Source of the DNA: Micrococcus porci
GTDB lineage: Bacteria > Actinomycetota > Actinomycetes > Actinomycetales > Micrococcaceae
NCBI RefSeq assembly: GCF_020097155.1
Contig: NZ_CP083691.1
Location: 1,364,001 to 1,428,000, forward strand
DNA: 64,000 bases
Reading direction: 5' to 3'
The position numbers and the translations under genes are program-made. The notes below the pieces were generated by a model. That model was not told the DNA's origin and did no database searches. It was given only the letters and a program-made list of their open reading frames with translations. Below, piece after piece: positions 47,336-56,792 of this stretch (positions are counted from its first letter, which is position 1; the number at the start of each line of letters is the position of its first letter).

Positions 47336-47983
47336 ATGACCGACCCCGTCCGCGTCCTCCTCACCGGCTTCGAGCCCTTCGGCGGCGACGACCACAACCC
47401 CTCCATCGAAGCGGCCCGTGCGGCCGCCGCGGCCCTGACCGCGGACGGGACCCCCGCCGTCGCCGTGGAGCTGCCCTGCGTGTTCGCCGCGGCCGGGCCC
47501 GCGCTGGCCGCCGCGCTCGAGGCGCACCGACCGGAGATCGCGGTCGCCGTCGGGCTCGCCGGGGGGACGGCCGCCGTGCGGGTGGAGCGCGTGGCCGTGA
47601 ACCTGCAGGACGCCCGGATCCCGGACAACGCGGGGGACCGGCCCGCGGACCGCCCCGTCCGCTCCGGCGGTCCCGCCGCGCACTTCGCCACCCTTCCGGT
47701 CAAACGCGCCGTCGCCGCCGTGCGCGAGGCCGGTGTCCCCGCCGAGCCCTCCCTCTCGGCCGGGTCCTTCGTGTGCAACCACGTCATGTACTCGCTGCTC
47801 GACGCCCCGGCCCCGGCCCGCGCGGCCGGCTTCGTCCACGTCCCGTGGAGCCGCGAGCACGCGCCGACGCCGCAGACCCCGGCTCTGCCGGCGGCGGACC
47901 TGGCCCGCGCCGTCGCCGCGGTCGCCCGCGCGGCCCTGGTCGAGGGCCCGGACCTCGACGTCCCCGGGGGCGCCCTGCACTGA
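47336..47983 (+). CDS. pcp: Pyroglutamyl-peptidase I
   Basis: A 215-aa cysteine peptidase (C15) removing N-terminal pyroglutamate. Opening LLTGFEPFGGDDHNPS, catalytic Cys147 in GSFVCNHVMY and His168 in FVHVPWS; the catalytic Glu should lie near VGLAGG. Full length. Cytoplasmic. Divergent from the radical SAM gene, with a separate promoter. Confidence 0.93.
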   Translation: MTDPVRVLLTGFEPFGGDDHNPSIEAARAAAAALTADGTPAVAVELPCVFAAAGPALAAALEAHRPEIAVAVGLAGGTAAVRVERVAVNLQDARIPDNAGDRPADRPVRSGGPAAHFATLPVKRAVAAVREAGVPAEPSLSAGSFVCNHVMYSLLDAPAPARAAGFVHVPWSREHAPTPQTPALPAADLARAVAAVARAALVEGPDLDVPGGALH

Positions 47984-48019
47984 CGTGGGCCGGACCCGCC
48001 GTGCGGCAGCCGGCGCGGC

Positions 48020-48514
48020 TCAGGCGCGGCGGGCGTCGCGGAGGTCCCCGCCGGCCGGCTTGAGCGCGCCCCGGCCGGGGCCGCGCCGCACCGCCGCCTG
48101 GACGTATCCGCCGCGCTCCAGTCCCGCGCCCCGCTCGAACGGGTTGCGCGACGCCGGGTCGCCCGTGCGCCAGCTCGACCACGCCGCCGACATCCCGTAC
48201 AGCGGCAGGAAGGGCAGCCCCAGGCACGCCGCGTACTGGGCGGCGTGCGCTCCCTCGTGCCGCCACAGCCGCTCCGTCATCTCCAGCCCGGGCCGGGTGA
48301 ACACGACGTCCCCCACCGTGAACGCCGCCCCGCCCGGGAACCGGTGCCGCCAGCCCTCCGCGTGGAGCAGCCCGTCCGGCCCCGGGCGCAGGGGGCAGCC
48401 CGCGAGGACGGCGCCCACCACACCGAGGGGCGTCGAGAGGTTCAGCAGGTTCCACAGGCCCCGCAGCCGCGCGGCGCCCCGCGGCCGAGTCGGGCGCGCG
48501 GGGGCGGCGCTCAC
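48020..48514 (-). CDS. Small HExxH-containing hypothetical protein
   Basis: A 164-aa protein with a hydrophobic segment near residues 20-40 (LLNLSTPLGVVGAVLAGC) and the motif WRHEGAHAAQYAACLGLPFLP, an HExxH like those of DUF4157-type zincins. Beyond it the end is Gly/Arg rich. Whether it is a working metalloprotease is unclear, since a third ligand is not obvious. The GTG start overlaps the stop of the CHY zinc-finger gene (GTGA), so the two are coupled. Confidence 0.65.
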   Translation of the reverse strand: MSAAPARPTRPRGAARLRGLWNLLNLSTPLGVVGAVLAGCPLRPGPDGLLHAEGWRHRFPGGAAFTVGDVVFTRPGLEMTERLWRHEGAHAAQYAACLGLPFLPLYGMSAAWSSWRTGDPASRNPFERGAGLERGGYVQAAVRRGPGRGALKPAGGDLRDARRA

Positions 48515-48867
48515 GCGTCCACCGCGAAGTACAGGCGGGCGTGTCGGGAGCAGCCCGGGTTGAAGCCGGCTCCGCAGGCCGGACAGTGCGGATCCGCGTG
48601 GGCCATGGCGGCGCGGTACGCGGGCACATCCATCTCGTGCCGGCAGACCCCGCACAGCACGCTCGGGAGGCCGAACGCCTCGCGGGGGAGCGGGCGGCCC
48701 GGATGGCCGGCCAGCTCGTCGTGGCACTCGCGGCAGCACCAGTACTCCGGGCAGCAGTCCAGGCGCAGGGCGACGACGTCGCGCTCGGTCCGGTAGTGGG
48801 CGCAGCGGGTCTGCGGGTCGGCGTCGACGCCCCGGACGGCGGGGCCGGGGTCTGCGGGCGTCACCAT
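48511..48867 (-). CDS. CHY zinc-finger protein
   Basis: A 118-aa CHY-type zinc finger protein rich in Cys/His pairs: TRCAHYRTERDV, CCPEYWCCRECHDELAGH, CGVCRHEM and HCPACGAGFNPGCSRH, enough for about three zinc ions. The family is of unknown function in bacteria. Promoter TAGTCT (minus strand 48879-48874) is 6 nt before ATG, leaderless layout. The IS481-type element now lies 34 bp upstream. First gene of a pair with the HExxH protein. Confidence 0.85.
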   Translation of the reverse strand: MVTPADPGPAVRGVDADPQTRCAHYRTERDVVALRLDCCPEYWCCRECHDELAGHPGRPLPREAFGLPSVLCGVCRHEMDVPAYRAAMAHADPHCPACGAGFNPGCSRHARLYFAVDA

Positions 48868-48901
48868 GGCGCCAGACTAGGGGAGCGCGTCCGGCGCGGC
48901 C

Positions 48902-48907
48902 ACTAGA
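48902..48907. repeat. Target-site duplication, left copy
   Basis: ACTAGA directly outside the left inverted repeat, identical to 50949-50954. It fits the NCTAGN target reported for IS481. Confidence 0.88.
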
Positions 48908-49370
48908 TGTACTGACCGGGGACGTTGATCGAGTCCGCTGCATGTGAGGCGTCGAGCTTCCCAAGGAGTGCCTCCAGCGCTGTCAGCTCGTCGGGGGTCA
49001 GGGCGTGGAAGAAGGCGTTGCGTCCCTGACGCAGGCCGGGTTGCAGGTCATTCCACCACTGCCGCCCCTCGGGGGTCAGGCTCAGAAGTCGCGACCTGGC
49101 ATCGGCGGGGTTCGGTCGGGCCTGGACCCATCGCGCTTCGATGAGCTTCCTGATGGTGGCACCGACGTTCCGCGGGTCGACCGCGATGGCGGTTGCCACC
49201 TGTGCCTGCGTACGTTCACCTTCCGCGAGGACAGCCATGGCAGTGAACTGGGCCGTGGTGATCCCCTGCCCTGTCAGGTGAGTCGCCCATGCCCTCTCTG
49301 CGCGCCGCCCGAGGGTCGCCAGGAGGAAGCTGGCACCTTGGCGATACTTGACGTCACTCGATGTGCTCAT
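48903..49370 (-). CDS. MarR-family regulator (IS passenger)
   Basis: A 155-aa winged-helix regulator: TTAQFTAMAVLAEGERTQAQ, VDPRNVGATIRKLIEARWV (recognition helix) and RSRLLSLTPEGRQWW (wing). It is divergent from the VOC gene with only 13 bp between start codons, so it very likely binds there and represses both. Its last residues, INVPGQYI, are encoded by the left inverted repeat and its stop TAG lies in the target duplication; the native end may have been shorter or fused at insertion. Confidence 0.88.
   Translation of the reverse strand: MSTSSDVKYRQGASFLLATLGRRAERAWATHLTGQGITTAQFTAMAVLAEGERTQAQVATAIAVDPRNVGATIRKLIEARWVQARPNPADARSRLLSLTPEGRQWWNDLQPGLRQGRNAFFHALTPDELTALEALLGKLDASHAADSINVPGQYI
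48908..48930 (+). repeat. Left terminal inverted repeat of the IS481-type element
   Basis: 23 bp beginning TGTACTGACCGGGGAC; 22 of 23 positions match the right end (reverse complement), differing only at position 8. Confidence 0.9.
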
Positions 49371-49385
49371 ATTTTATGTATACAT
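49371..49385. promoter_or_regulatory. Divergent promoter/operator between MarR and VOC genes
   Basis: ATTTTATGTATACAT: AT-rich, with the perfect 10-bp palindrome ATGTATACAT (49376-49385) spanning the VOC start codon. TATTTT (49370-49375) could be the VOC -10. Likely MarR binding site by position. Confidence 0.5.
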
Positions 49386-49893
49386 GCCTTCCTTGACGCC
49401 CCCGACCGGGCACAACACCATCAACCCCTTCGCCATCGTTCCAGACGCCATGGGCTTCATCCGCTTCGTGGAGTCCGTGTTCGACGGGCACGAAGCCGCC
49501 CACGTCCGCACCCCCGATCGGGACGGCTCGATCATCCACGGCGAGGTCACGATCGGCGACGCCACGATCATGCTGTGCGACCGCAAGCCCGACTGGCCCT
49601 TCACGCCGGCCTTCCTGCAGGTCTATGTCCCCGATGCCCAGGACTGCCTGGACAAGGCCGTCGCGGCCGGAGGGCGCATCGTGACTCCCGTCAGCGACTT
49701 CTACGGCGGCTACCGGATCGCGCGCGCTCTCGACCCGTGGCGCAACCTCTGGTGGATCTACGAACCGACGACCCAGCCCCTGCACCAGGATGAGCGCGAC
49801 AGCGACACCGACTGGCACGACCGCAAGCCCAGCCTCGTCTACACCTCCCTCATGGACGCCATGCGCTCCCTGGATCGACCTGAGCCGGCATGA
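49384..49893 (+). CDS. VOC-family (PhnB/glyoxalase-like) protein, IS passenger
   Basis: A 169-aa vicinal-oxygen-chelate fold protein. Features: NTINPFAIVPDAMGFIRFVE, HGEVTIGDATIMLCDRKPDW and VYVPDAQDCLDKAVAAGGRIVTPVSDFYGGYRIAR to DPWRNLWWIYEP, matching PhnB-like proteins. Metal ligands (His near residue 54, Glu near 128) are only partly convincing. VOC enzymes include glyoxalases and antibiotic-modifying or binding proteins. With an adjacent MarR regulator, detoxification or resistance is a reasonable guess, not shown. Confidence 0.82.
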   Translation: MPSLTPPTGHNTINPFAIVPDAMGFIRFVESVFDGHEAAHVRTPDRDGSIIHGEVTIGDATIMLCDRKPDWPFTPAFLQVYVPDAQDCLDKAVAAGGRIVTPVSDFYGGYRIARALDPWRNLWWIYEPTTQPLHQDERDSDTDWHDRKPSLVYTSLMDAMRSLDRPEPA

Positions 49894-49966
49894 GTCACCG
49901 CCAGCTCTTCGGCCCCGATCACGCACCATCTGATCGGGGCCGATTCGCACCCACCCTCGAACGATA

Positions 49967-50948
49967 ATGACCCACCTCAACGCAGCTCTCACACCTCGCC
50001 ACCGGCTCAAGGTCGCCCGCCTCGTCGTCGAGGACGGCCACCCGATCAGCGAGGTCGCCGCCCGGTTCCAGGTGTCCTGGCCGACCGTGAAGCGGTGGGT
50101 CGACCGCTACCTCGCCGGCGAGTCCATGAACGACCGCTCGTCGCGACCGAAGTCCTCACCGAAGAAGACGAACAAGGCGGTGACGAAGCGGTGCGTGAGC
50201 CTGCGAATGCGACTGCGCGAAGGACCAATCCAGCTCGCCGCCCGGCTGGGGATCGCTCCCTCGACGGTCCACCGCATCCTCACGGCGGCGCGCCTGAACC
50301 GGTTGTCGTACGTCGACCGCGCCACGGGCGAGCCAGTACGTCGCTACGAGCACCCGCACCCGGGTTCGCTGGTGCACGTGGACGTGAAGAAGATCGGGAA
50401 CATCCCCGACGGCGGCGGCTGGCGTTACGTCGGCCGCCGCCAGGGCCAGAAGAACCGCGCCGCGACACCGGACAAGCCGAAGAACAAGTGGCACAGCCCC
50501 AAGCTCGGGTACGCATTCGTACACACCGTCATCGACGACCACTCCCGCGTCGCGTACACCGAGGTCCACGACGACGAGACCGCCATCACCGCCGTCGCCG
50601 TCCTGCACCGGGCGGTCGAGTGGTTCGCCGAACGTGGCGTTACCATCGAACGAGTGCTGTCCGACAACGGTGGGGCATACCGGTCGTACCTGTGGCGCGA
50701 CACCTGCGAGGCGCTGTCGATCCGTCCGAAGTTCACCCGCCCGTACCGGCCGCAGACCAACGGAAAAGTGGAGCGGTTCCACCGCACGATGGGTGACGGG
50801 TGGGCCTACGCCCGCTGCTACACCAGCGAGCAAGAACGCCGAGACGCCCTCCCCGACTGGCTCCACCACTACAACCAGCATCGCCCCCACAGCGCCTGCG
50901 GGAACCAGCCGCCCTTCTCACGATTGATCAACGTCCCCGGACAGTACA

Positions 50949-50953
<5 letters not shown>
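49967..50953 (+). CDS. IS481-family transposase
   Basis: A 328-aa DDE transposase. An N-terminal HTH pair (ISEVAARFQVSWPTVKRWVDRY and a second near AARLGIAPSTVHRIL) precedes the catalytic core: Asp139 (LVHVDVKKIG), Asp233 (VLSDNGGAY) and Glu269 (NGKVERFHR), with the D-35-E spacing of the family. Unbroken. Its final residues INVPGQYN come from the right inverted repeat, and the TAG stop (50951-50953) is supplied by the target site. Confidence 0.95.
50926..50948 (-). repeat. Right terminal inverted repeat of the IS481-type element
   Basis: 23 bp; reverse complement begins TGTACTGTCCGGGGAC and ends GTTGATC, as at the left end. Confidence 0.9.
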
Positions 50954-52132
<1,179 letters not shown>

Positions 52133-52138
52133 TCCACC

Positions 52139-54691
52139 GTGCGTATCCCGCTTGACTGGCTGCGCGAGTTCGCGCAGGTCCCCGCCGACGCCACCGCCGA
52201 GGACGTCCTGGCCGACCTCGTCACGGTCGGCCTCGAGGAGGAGGACGTCCACCGCCCGTCCGACGAGCTCACCGGCCCGCTCGTCGTCGGCCAGGTGCTC
52301 ACCCGCGAGCCCGAGCCGCAGAAGAACGGCAAGACCATCAACTGGTGCTCCGTGCGCGTGGTGCCCGAGGGCGCCGAGCAGACCCTGACCGGTGAGGGCA
52401 TCGACCCCTCGGGCGTGCAGGGCATCGTCTGCGGCGCCCACAACTTCGAGGTCGGGGACAAGGTCGTCGTCTGCCTGCCCGGCGCCGTGCTGCCCGGGGA
52501 CTTCCGCATCTCCCCGCGCTCCACGTACGGCCACGTCTCCGCCGGCATGATGGCCTCCGCCCGCGAGCTCGGCCTCGGCGACGACCACGACGGCATCATC
52601 GTCCTGGGCGACATGGGCCTCGACCCCGAGGTCGGCACCGACGTGGTCGACCTCTTCCACCTCCGCGAGGAGGCCGCCGAGGTCAACGTCACCCCGGACC
52701 GCTCCTACGCGTTCTCGATCCGCGGCATCGCCCGCGAGTACGCGCACGCCACCGGCACCGCGTTCACGGACCCGGCCGCCGCCGTCACCGCGCCTGAGGC
52801 GAACGACGCCGGCCCCGCCGTCACGCTCGCCGACGGCGCCGGCATCTACGGCGTCCCCGGCTGCGACCGGTTCGTGGCCCGCGTGGTCGAGGGCATCGAC
52901 CCCGCCGCCGCGACGCCGCCGTGGATGGCCGCGCGCCTGCGCTTGGCCGGCATCCGCCCCCACTCCCTGGCCGTGGACGTCTCCAACTACGTCATGTGGG
53001 AGCTGGGTCAGCCCCTGCACTTCTACGACGCCGACCGCCTCACCGGCGGGATCACCGTGCGCCGCGCCGCCGCGGGGGAGACCCTGCGCACCCTCGACGA
53101 CAAGGAGCGCACCCTCGATCCCGAGGACCTCGTGATCGCCGACGAGTCGGGCGCGATCGGCCTGGCCGGTGTCATGGGCGGCGCCGCCACCGAGGTGTCC
53201 GAGGGCACCACCCGCGTGCTCATCGAGTCCGCGCACTTCGACGCGGTGTCGATCGCGCGTACCCGCCGCCGCCACCGCCTGCCCTCCGAGGCCTCGAAGC
53301 GCAACGAGCGCGGCGTGGATTGGGAGATCGCCGACGAGGCCGCCGAGCGCGCGGTGCAGCTGCTCGTCGAGCTCGCGGGCGGCACCCCCGCCCAGGGCGT
53401 CACGGACGTGGGCACCCGGCCCGAGCCCGTCGTCGTCGAGCTGGACCCGGAGTACCCGGCCCGCCGCATCGGCGTGGACTACCCGCGCGAGCGGGTCGTG
53501 GAGCTGCTGACCGGGCTCGGCGCGTCCGTCGAGGACGCCGGGGACCTCCTGCAGGTCACGGCGCCCACCTGGCGCCACGACCTGCGCATCCCGGAGGACC
53601 TCGTGGAGGAGGTCGCCCGCCTGGACGGCTACGCGAACATCCCCTCCACCCTCCCCGTGGCGCCCCCGGGCCGCGGCCTGACCCGCGCCCAGGTGCACCG
53701 CCGCCGCGTGGCGGACACCCTGGCCGCCGCAGGCCTCACCGAGGTCCTCGACTACCCGTTCGTCTCCGAGGGGCAGAACCGCCTGTTCGGCTCCGCCACC
53801 CCCGAGGAGGGCGCGGCGCAGCGCATGGTGCGCCTGGCCAACCCGATCTCCTCGGAGTTCGGCTGGATGCGCACCACCCTGCTGCCGAACCTCCTGGAGA
53901 CCGTCCGTCGCAACGTCTCCCGCGGCTTCAAGGACGTCGCCCTGTTCGAGGTCGGCGCCGTGTTCCTGCCGGGTGACGGCGCCCTCGGCTCGCCCTCCAA
54001 CGAGCCCATCGGTGTCAAGCCCTCCGCCGAGACCCTCGCGGAGCTGGACGCCGGCATCCCGGCCCAGCCCCGCCACGTGGCCGGCGCCTTCGCCGGGCAC
54101 GAGGCCGCCCCCGGCGCCGGATTCGCCCCGCGCGCGTTCGACTGGCAGGACCCGATCGCCGCCGCGCTCGCGGTCGGCCGGGCTGTCGGGGTGGAGCTGA
54201 CCGTGGTCCAGGGGACGCACCAGGCGTTCCACCCGGGCCGCACCGCCACCCTGTCGCTGCCGGACGGCACCGCGGTGGGCGTGGCCGGTGAGCTGCTGCC
54301 GGCCTGGCTCGAGGACGCGGACATGCCCGCCCGCACGGGCGCCTTCGAGTTGGACCTGGATGCCGTGCTGGCGGCCGCCGCGGACCGCGTCGTGGCCCGG
54401 CCGCTGTCCACGTACCCCGCCTCCCAGCAGGACGTCGCCCTCGTGGTGGCGGACGACGTCGTCGCCGGGGACGTGCGCGCCACCCTCGCCGAGGGCGCGG
54501 GCGAGCTGCTCGAGGAGGTCGCGCTGTTCGACGTCTACGCCGGCAAGGGCGTGCCCGAGGGGCACAAGTCCCTCGCCTTCAGCCTGCGCTTCCGTGCGCC
54601 GGACCGCACCCTGACGGCCGACGAGGCCTCCGAGGCCCGCGAGGCCGCCACGGCGCTCGCCGCCGAGCGCCACGGGGCCGTGCAGCGCTGA
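52139..54691 (+). CDS. pheT: Phenylalanyl-tRNA synthetase beta subunit
   Basis: An 850-aa protein: tRNA-binding OB domain (about 40-160), B3/B4 editing domain (DDKERTLDPEDLVIADESG, MGGAATEVSEGT), B5, the synthetase-like core (AAGLTEVLDYPFVSEGQNRLFG) and the C-terminal FDX-ACB anticodon domain. GTG start 7 bp after pheS. Full length. A long hairpin after the stop ends the operon. Confidence 0.97.
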   Translation: MRIPLDWLREFAQVPADATAEDVLADLVTVGLEEEDVHRPSDELTGPLVVGQVLTREPEPQKNGKTINWCSVRVVPEGAEQTLTGEGIDPSGVQGIVCGAHNFEVGDKVVVCLPGAVLPGDFRISPRSTYGHVSAGMMASARELGLGDDHDGIIVLGDMGLDPEVGTDVVDLFHLREEAAEVNVTPDRSYAFSIRGIAREYAHATGTAFTDPAAAVTAPEANDAGPAVTLADGAGIYGVPGCDRFVARVVEGIDPAAATPPWMAARLRLAGIRPHSLAVDVSNYVMWELGQPLHFYDADRLTGGITVRRAAAGETLRTLDDKERTLDPEDLVIADESGAIGLAGVMGGAATEVSEGTTRVLIESAHFDAVSIARTRRRHRLPSEASKRNERGVDWEIADEAAERAVQLLVELAGGTPAQGVTDVGTRPEPVVVELDPEYPARRIGVDYPRERVVELLTGLGASVEDAGDLLQVTAPTWRHDLRIPEDLVEEVARLDGYANIPSTLPVAPPGRGLTRAQVHRRRVADTLAAAGLTEVLDYPFVSEGQNRLFGSATPEEGAAQRMVRLANPISSEFGWMRTTLLPNLLETVRRNVSRGFKDVALFEVGAVFLPGDGALGSPSNEPIGVKPSAETLAELDAGIPAQPRHVAGAFAGHEAAPGAGFAPRAFDWQDPIAAALAVGRAVGVELTVVQGTHQAFHPGRTATLSLPDGTAVGVAGELLPAWLEDADMPARTGAFELDLDAVLAAAADRVVARPLSTYPASQQDVALVVADDVVAGDVRATLAEGAGELLEEVALFDVYAGKGVPEGHKSLAFSLRFRAPDRTLTADEASEAREAATALAAERHGAVQR

Positions 54692-54730
54692 GCCGGACCC
54701 CCGGCTCGGCCGTGCGTGAGACGAGCGTGA

Positions 54731-54778
54731 CGACGGCGCCGACCTCCCCCACGCGGGGGATCGAGGTCGGCGCCGTCG
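54731..54778 (+). terminator. Terminator of pheST
   Basis: A 16-bp perfect outer stem (CGACGGCGCCGACCTC with its complement) and an inner CCCC/GGGG stem, 40 bp after pheT. It argues that the next coding region begins after it. Confidence 0.75.
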
Positions 54779-54780
54779 GC

Positions 54781-55389
54781 GTGTCCCGGACCGAGGGCAC
54801 CGCGCAGGTGCTGGCGGCCCTGGGGACGAGGCTGGGTCTCGGGCCGCGCGCCCTGGCCCTGGCGCACTCCTGCCCCGGCTGCGGGGCGACGGACCACGGG
54901 GCCCCGGCACTGCGCCGCGCCGGCGACGGGACGACACCCGGTGGGGCGCCCGGCGACGACGGGGGGCCCGTCCTGCCCGCCGTGAGCCTCACCCACGTCG
55001 ACGGGCCCCGGCCGGTGACCGTGCTCGCGTGGTGCACGCCGTCCGTCGCAGGCACGGCGTGGGGGATCGGCGTGGACGCCGAGGACCCGACGGCGCCGCA
55101 GACCCTGCGCGCCTTCGCCGCGGGAGCGGACGGCGCCGCGGAAATCGACGCCGTGGCCTTCGCGGCGGAGGAGCGCGCCGCCCTGGCCGGGCTGTCCCCG
55201 GAGGGGGCCCTCGCCGAGCGCGTGCGCCTCTGGACCGTCAAGGAGGCCCTGGTGAAGGCCCGCGGGACCGGGTTGGACCGCGACCCCGCCGAGGTGCGCC
55301 CCCAGCTCGGGGAGGCGGTCGTGCCCCTGGCGGATCCGCGGCTGCCCCCGGGCGTGGTCGGGACGGTCGCCTGGCGGCCGGCCTCCTAG
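54781..55389 (+). CDS. 4'-phosphopantetheinyl transferase superfamily protein
   Basis: A 202-aa Sfp/EntD-type PPTase. Motif GIGVDAED (Mg2+-binding Asp) and WTVKEALVKARGTGL (the W-x-x-KEA-x-x-K signature) are both intact. It would load phosphopantetheine onto carrier domains, the obvious local client being the Pls/PosA-type synthetase 1.4 kb away, convergent. An earlier GTG at 54712 is in frame but would place the pheST terminator in the coding region, so GTG 54781 is preferred. The M1 peptidase gene converges 41 bp downstream. Confidence 0.85.
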   Translation: MSRTEGTAQVLAALGTRLGLGPRALALAHSCPGCGATDHGAPALRRAGDGTTPGGAPGDDGGPVLPAVSLTHVDGPRPVTVLAWCTPSVAGTAWGIGVDAEDPTAPQTLRAFAAGADGAAEIDAVAFAAEERAALAGLSPEGALAERVRLWTVKEALVKARGTGLDRDPAEVRPQLGEAVVPLADPRLPPGVVGTVAWRPAS

Positions 55390-55430
55390 CCCCGGCGCGG
55401 CGTGCCGGCACCCCGAGCCCGGGCGGGGGC

Positions 55431-56792
55431 TCAGCCGGGGAAGGCGGGCAGCTCCGGCCGCAGCGTCCAGGCGTCGAACAGCGCGTCCACGTCCTCCGGG
55501 GCCACGTCGGCGCGCGGCGCCCAGGCGAGCACGTGGGCGCGGAACCCCGGCGTGTCCACGGTGGCGAAGCGGTGCCGGGCCACCCAGTCCCGGAGCATCT
55601 CGCCGAACACGGCGTCACCCAGCAGCGTGCGCACGGCCAGCACCGTGAGCGCGCCCCGCTTGTACACGCGATCGTCGAACATGTCGGCGGCGCCCGGCGC
55701 GGCCAGGACGAGGTCTTCCCCCTGGCGCTTCAGGCCGTGCCAGGCCTGCTTCGCCTCGTGGCGGAGGGCGGCCCGGCCCGACGCCTCCGCCCACAGCCAC
55801 TCGGAGTAGCAGGCGAATCCCTCGTGCAGCCACAGGTCGGACCAGCGCCCCAGGGTCACGGCGTTGCCGAACCACTGGTGGGCCATCTCGTGGGCGATCA
55901 GCCGCTCCGACTCCCACGAGCCGTCCAGGTGGTTCACGCCGAACAGGGACAGGCCCGCGGCTTCGAGGGGGATCTCCAGGACGTCGTCGGCGACGACGGC
56001 CGCGTAGTCGTCGAACGGATAGGGCCCGTAGGCCGCGGTGAAGGCCTCCATCATGCGGCCCTGGCCGGCCATCGCGGCCTCGGCGCGGGCCTGCAGGCGC
56101 GGGGAGACGACGAGGCGCAGGGGCGGCACGCCCCCGGCCGCGGCCGACTCCGGCGTCCCGGAGCCCGGCGCGGTCACCTGCCGGTACCGGCCGATCTGCA
56201 GGGTGAGCAGGTAGGCGGGGACGGGCCGGTCCATGACCCACCGCCAGGTCTCGCGGGATCCGCGGGAGCGCAGGCGGGTGCCGCGGCCGTTGGCCACGGG
56301 GAGGTAGCCGGCGTCGCAGGTGACGGTGATGTCCGCGGTCTGGCGGACCGCGGGGGAGTCGATGCACGGCACCCACGTGGACGCGCCGTGGGGCTGCCCG
56401 GCCACGAGCACCCCGTCCGTCAGCTCCTCCCAGCCGATGGTCCCCCACGGGCTGCGGCGGGGCCTCGGGTGCCCCGAGTAGGACAGCCGCAGGACCACGA
56501 GCGACCCCTCCGGCAGGGAGGCGCCCAGGTGCACGACCACGCGGTGCGGGCGGTTGCGCGGCGTCGTCGCCCTCACCTTGAGGGGGCGGCCGTCGTGGGT
56601 GCCGGCGGCGCCGTCGACGGCGAGCCGGTGCAGGTCGAGCTCGACGGTGTCGCTCTGCCGGCACAGCCGCACGTGGAGCTCCGCGACGCCGGCCACCCGG
56701 TTGGACGCCAGCCGGACGTCGAGCTCCACCCGCAGGTGCTCGATCGTGGCGGTGTCGGAGCCGACTCCGGGGATGTACGGGTCGGTGCTCAT
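55431..56792 (-). CDS. M1-family metallo-aminopeptidase
   Basis: A 453-aa zinc aminopeptidase without signal peptide. The zinc site is HEMAHQWFG (His301, Glu302, His305) followed by Glu324 after exactly 18 residues. The usual substrate motif GAMEN is replaced by LEIPLEAAG near 272-280, keeping the Glu. About half the length of typical PepN, lacking the C-terminal helical domain. The ATG start overlaps the stop of the Pls/PosA-type synthetase (ATGA), so it is the second gene of that operon. Degradation or trimming of the synthetase product is plausible (inference). Confidence 0.88.
   Translation of the reverse strand: MSTDPYIPGVGSDTATIEHLRVELDVRLASNRVAGVAELHVRLCRQSDTVELDLHRLAVDGAAGTHDGRPLKVRATTPRNRPHRVVVHLGASLPEGSLVVLRLSYSGHPRPRRSPWGTIGWEELTDGVLVAGQPHGASTWVPCIDSPAVRQTADITVTCDAGYLPVANGRGTRLRSRGSRETWRWVMDRPVPAYLLTLQIGRYRQVTAPGSGTPESAAAGGVPPLRLVVSPRLQARAEAAMAGQGRMMEAFTAAYGPYPFDDYAAVVADDVLEIPLEAAGLSLFGVNHLDGSWESERLIAHEMAHQWFGNAVTLGRWSDLWLHEGFACYSEWLWAEASGRAALRHEAKQAWHGLKRQGEDLVLAAPGAADMFDDRVYKRGALTVLAVRTLLGDAVFGEMLRDWVARHRFATVDTPGFRAHVLAWAPRADVAPEDVDALFDAWTLRPELPAFPG

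Larger units (their letters stand above)
48908..50948 (+). mobile_element. IS481-family element with MarR and VOC passenger genes
   Basis: 2,041 bp bounded by 23-bp inverted repeats and flanked by 6-bp ACTAGA duplications. It encodes an intact DDE transposase (right side, reading outward) and two divergent cargo genes, a MarR regulator and a VOC-family protein, on the left. Its codon use is visibly less GC-biased than the flanks, consistent with recent arrival. Only one transposase and two single ends are present, so this is one IS with passengers rather than a composite transposon. Confidence 0.88.

Noticed and set aside
49005..49793. Plus-strand open frame across the MarR/VOC genes
   Set aside because: Crosses both real genes out of frame, with no recognisable domain.
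48908..50948. Composite transposon
   Set aside because: There is a single transposase and only one pair of ends; no second IS copy flanks the cargo.
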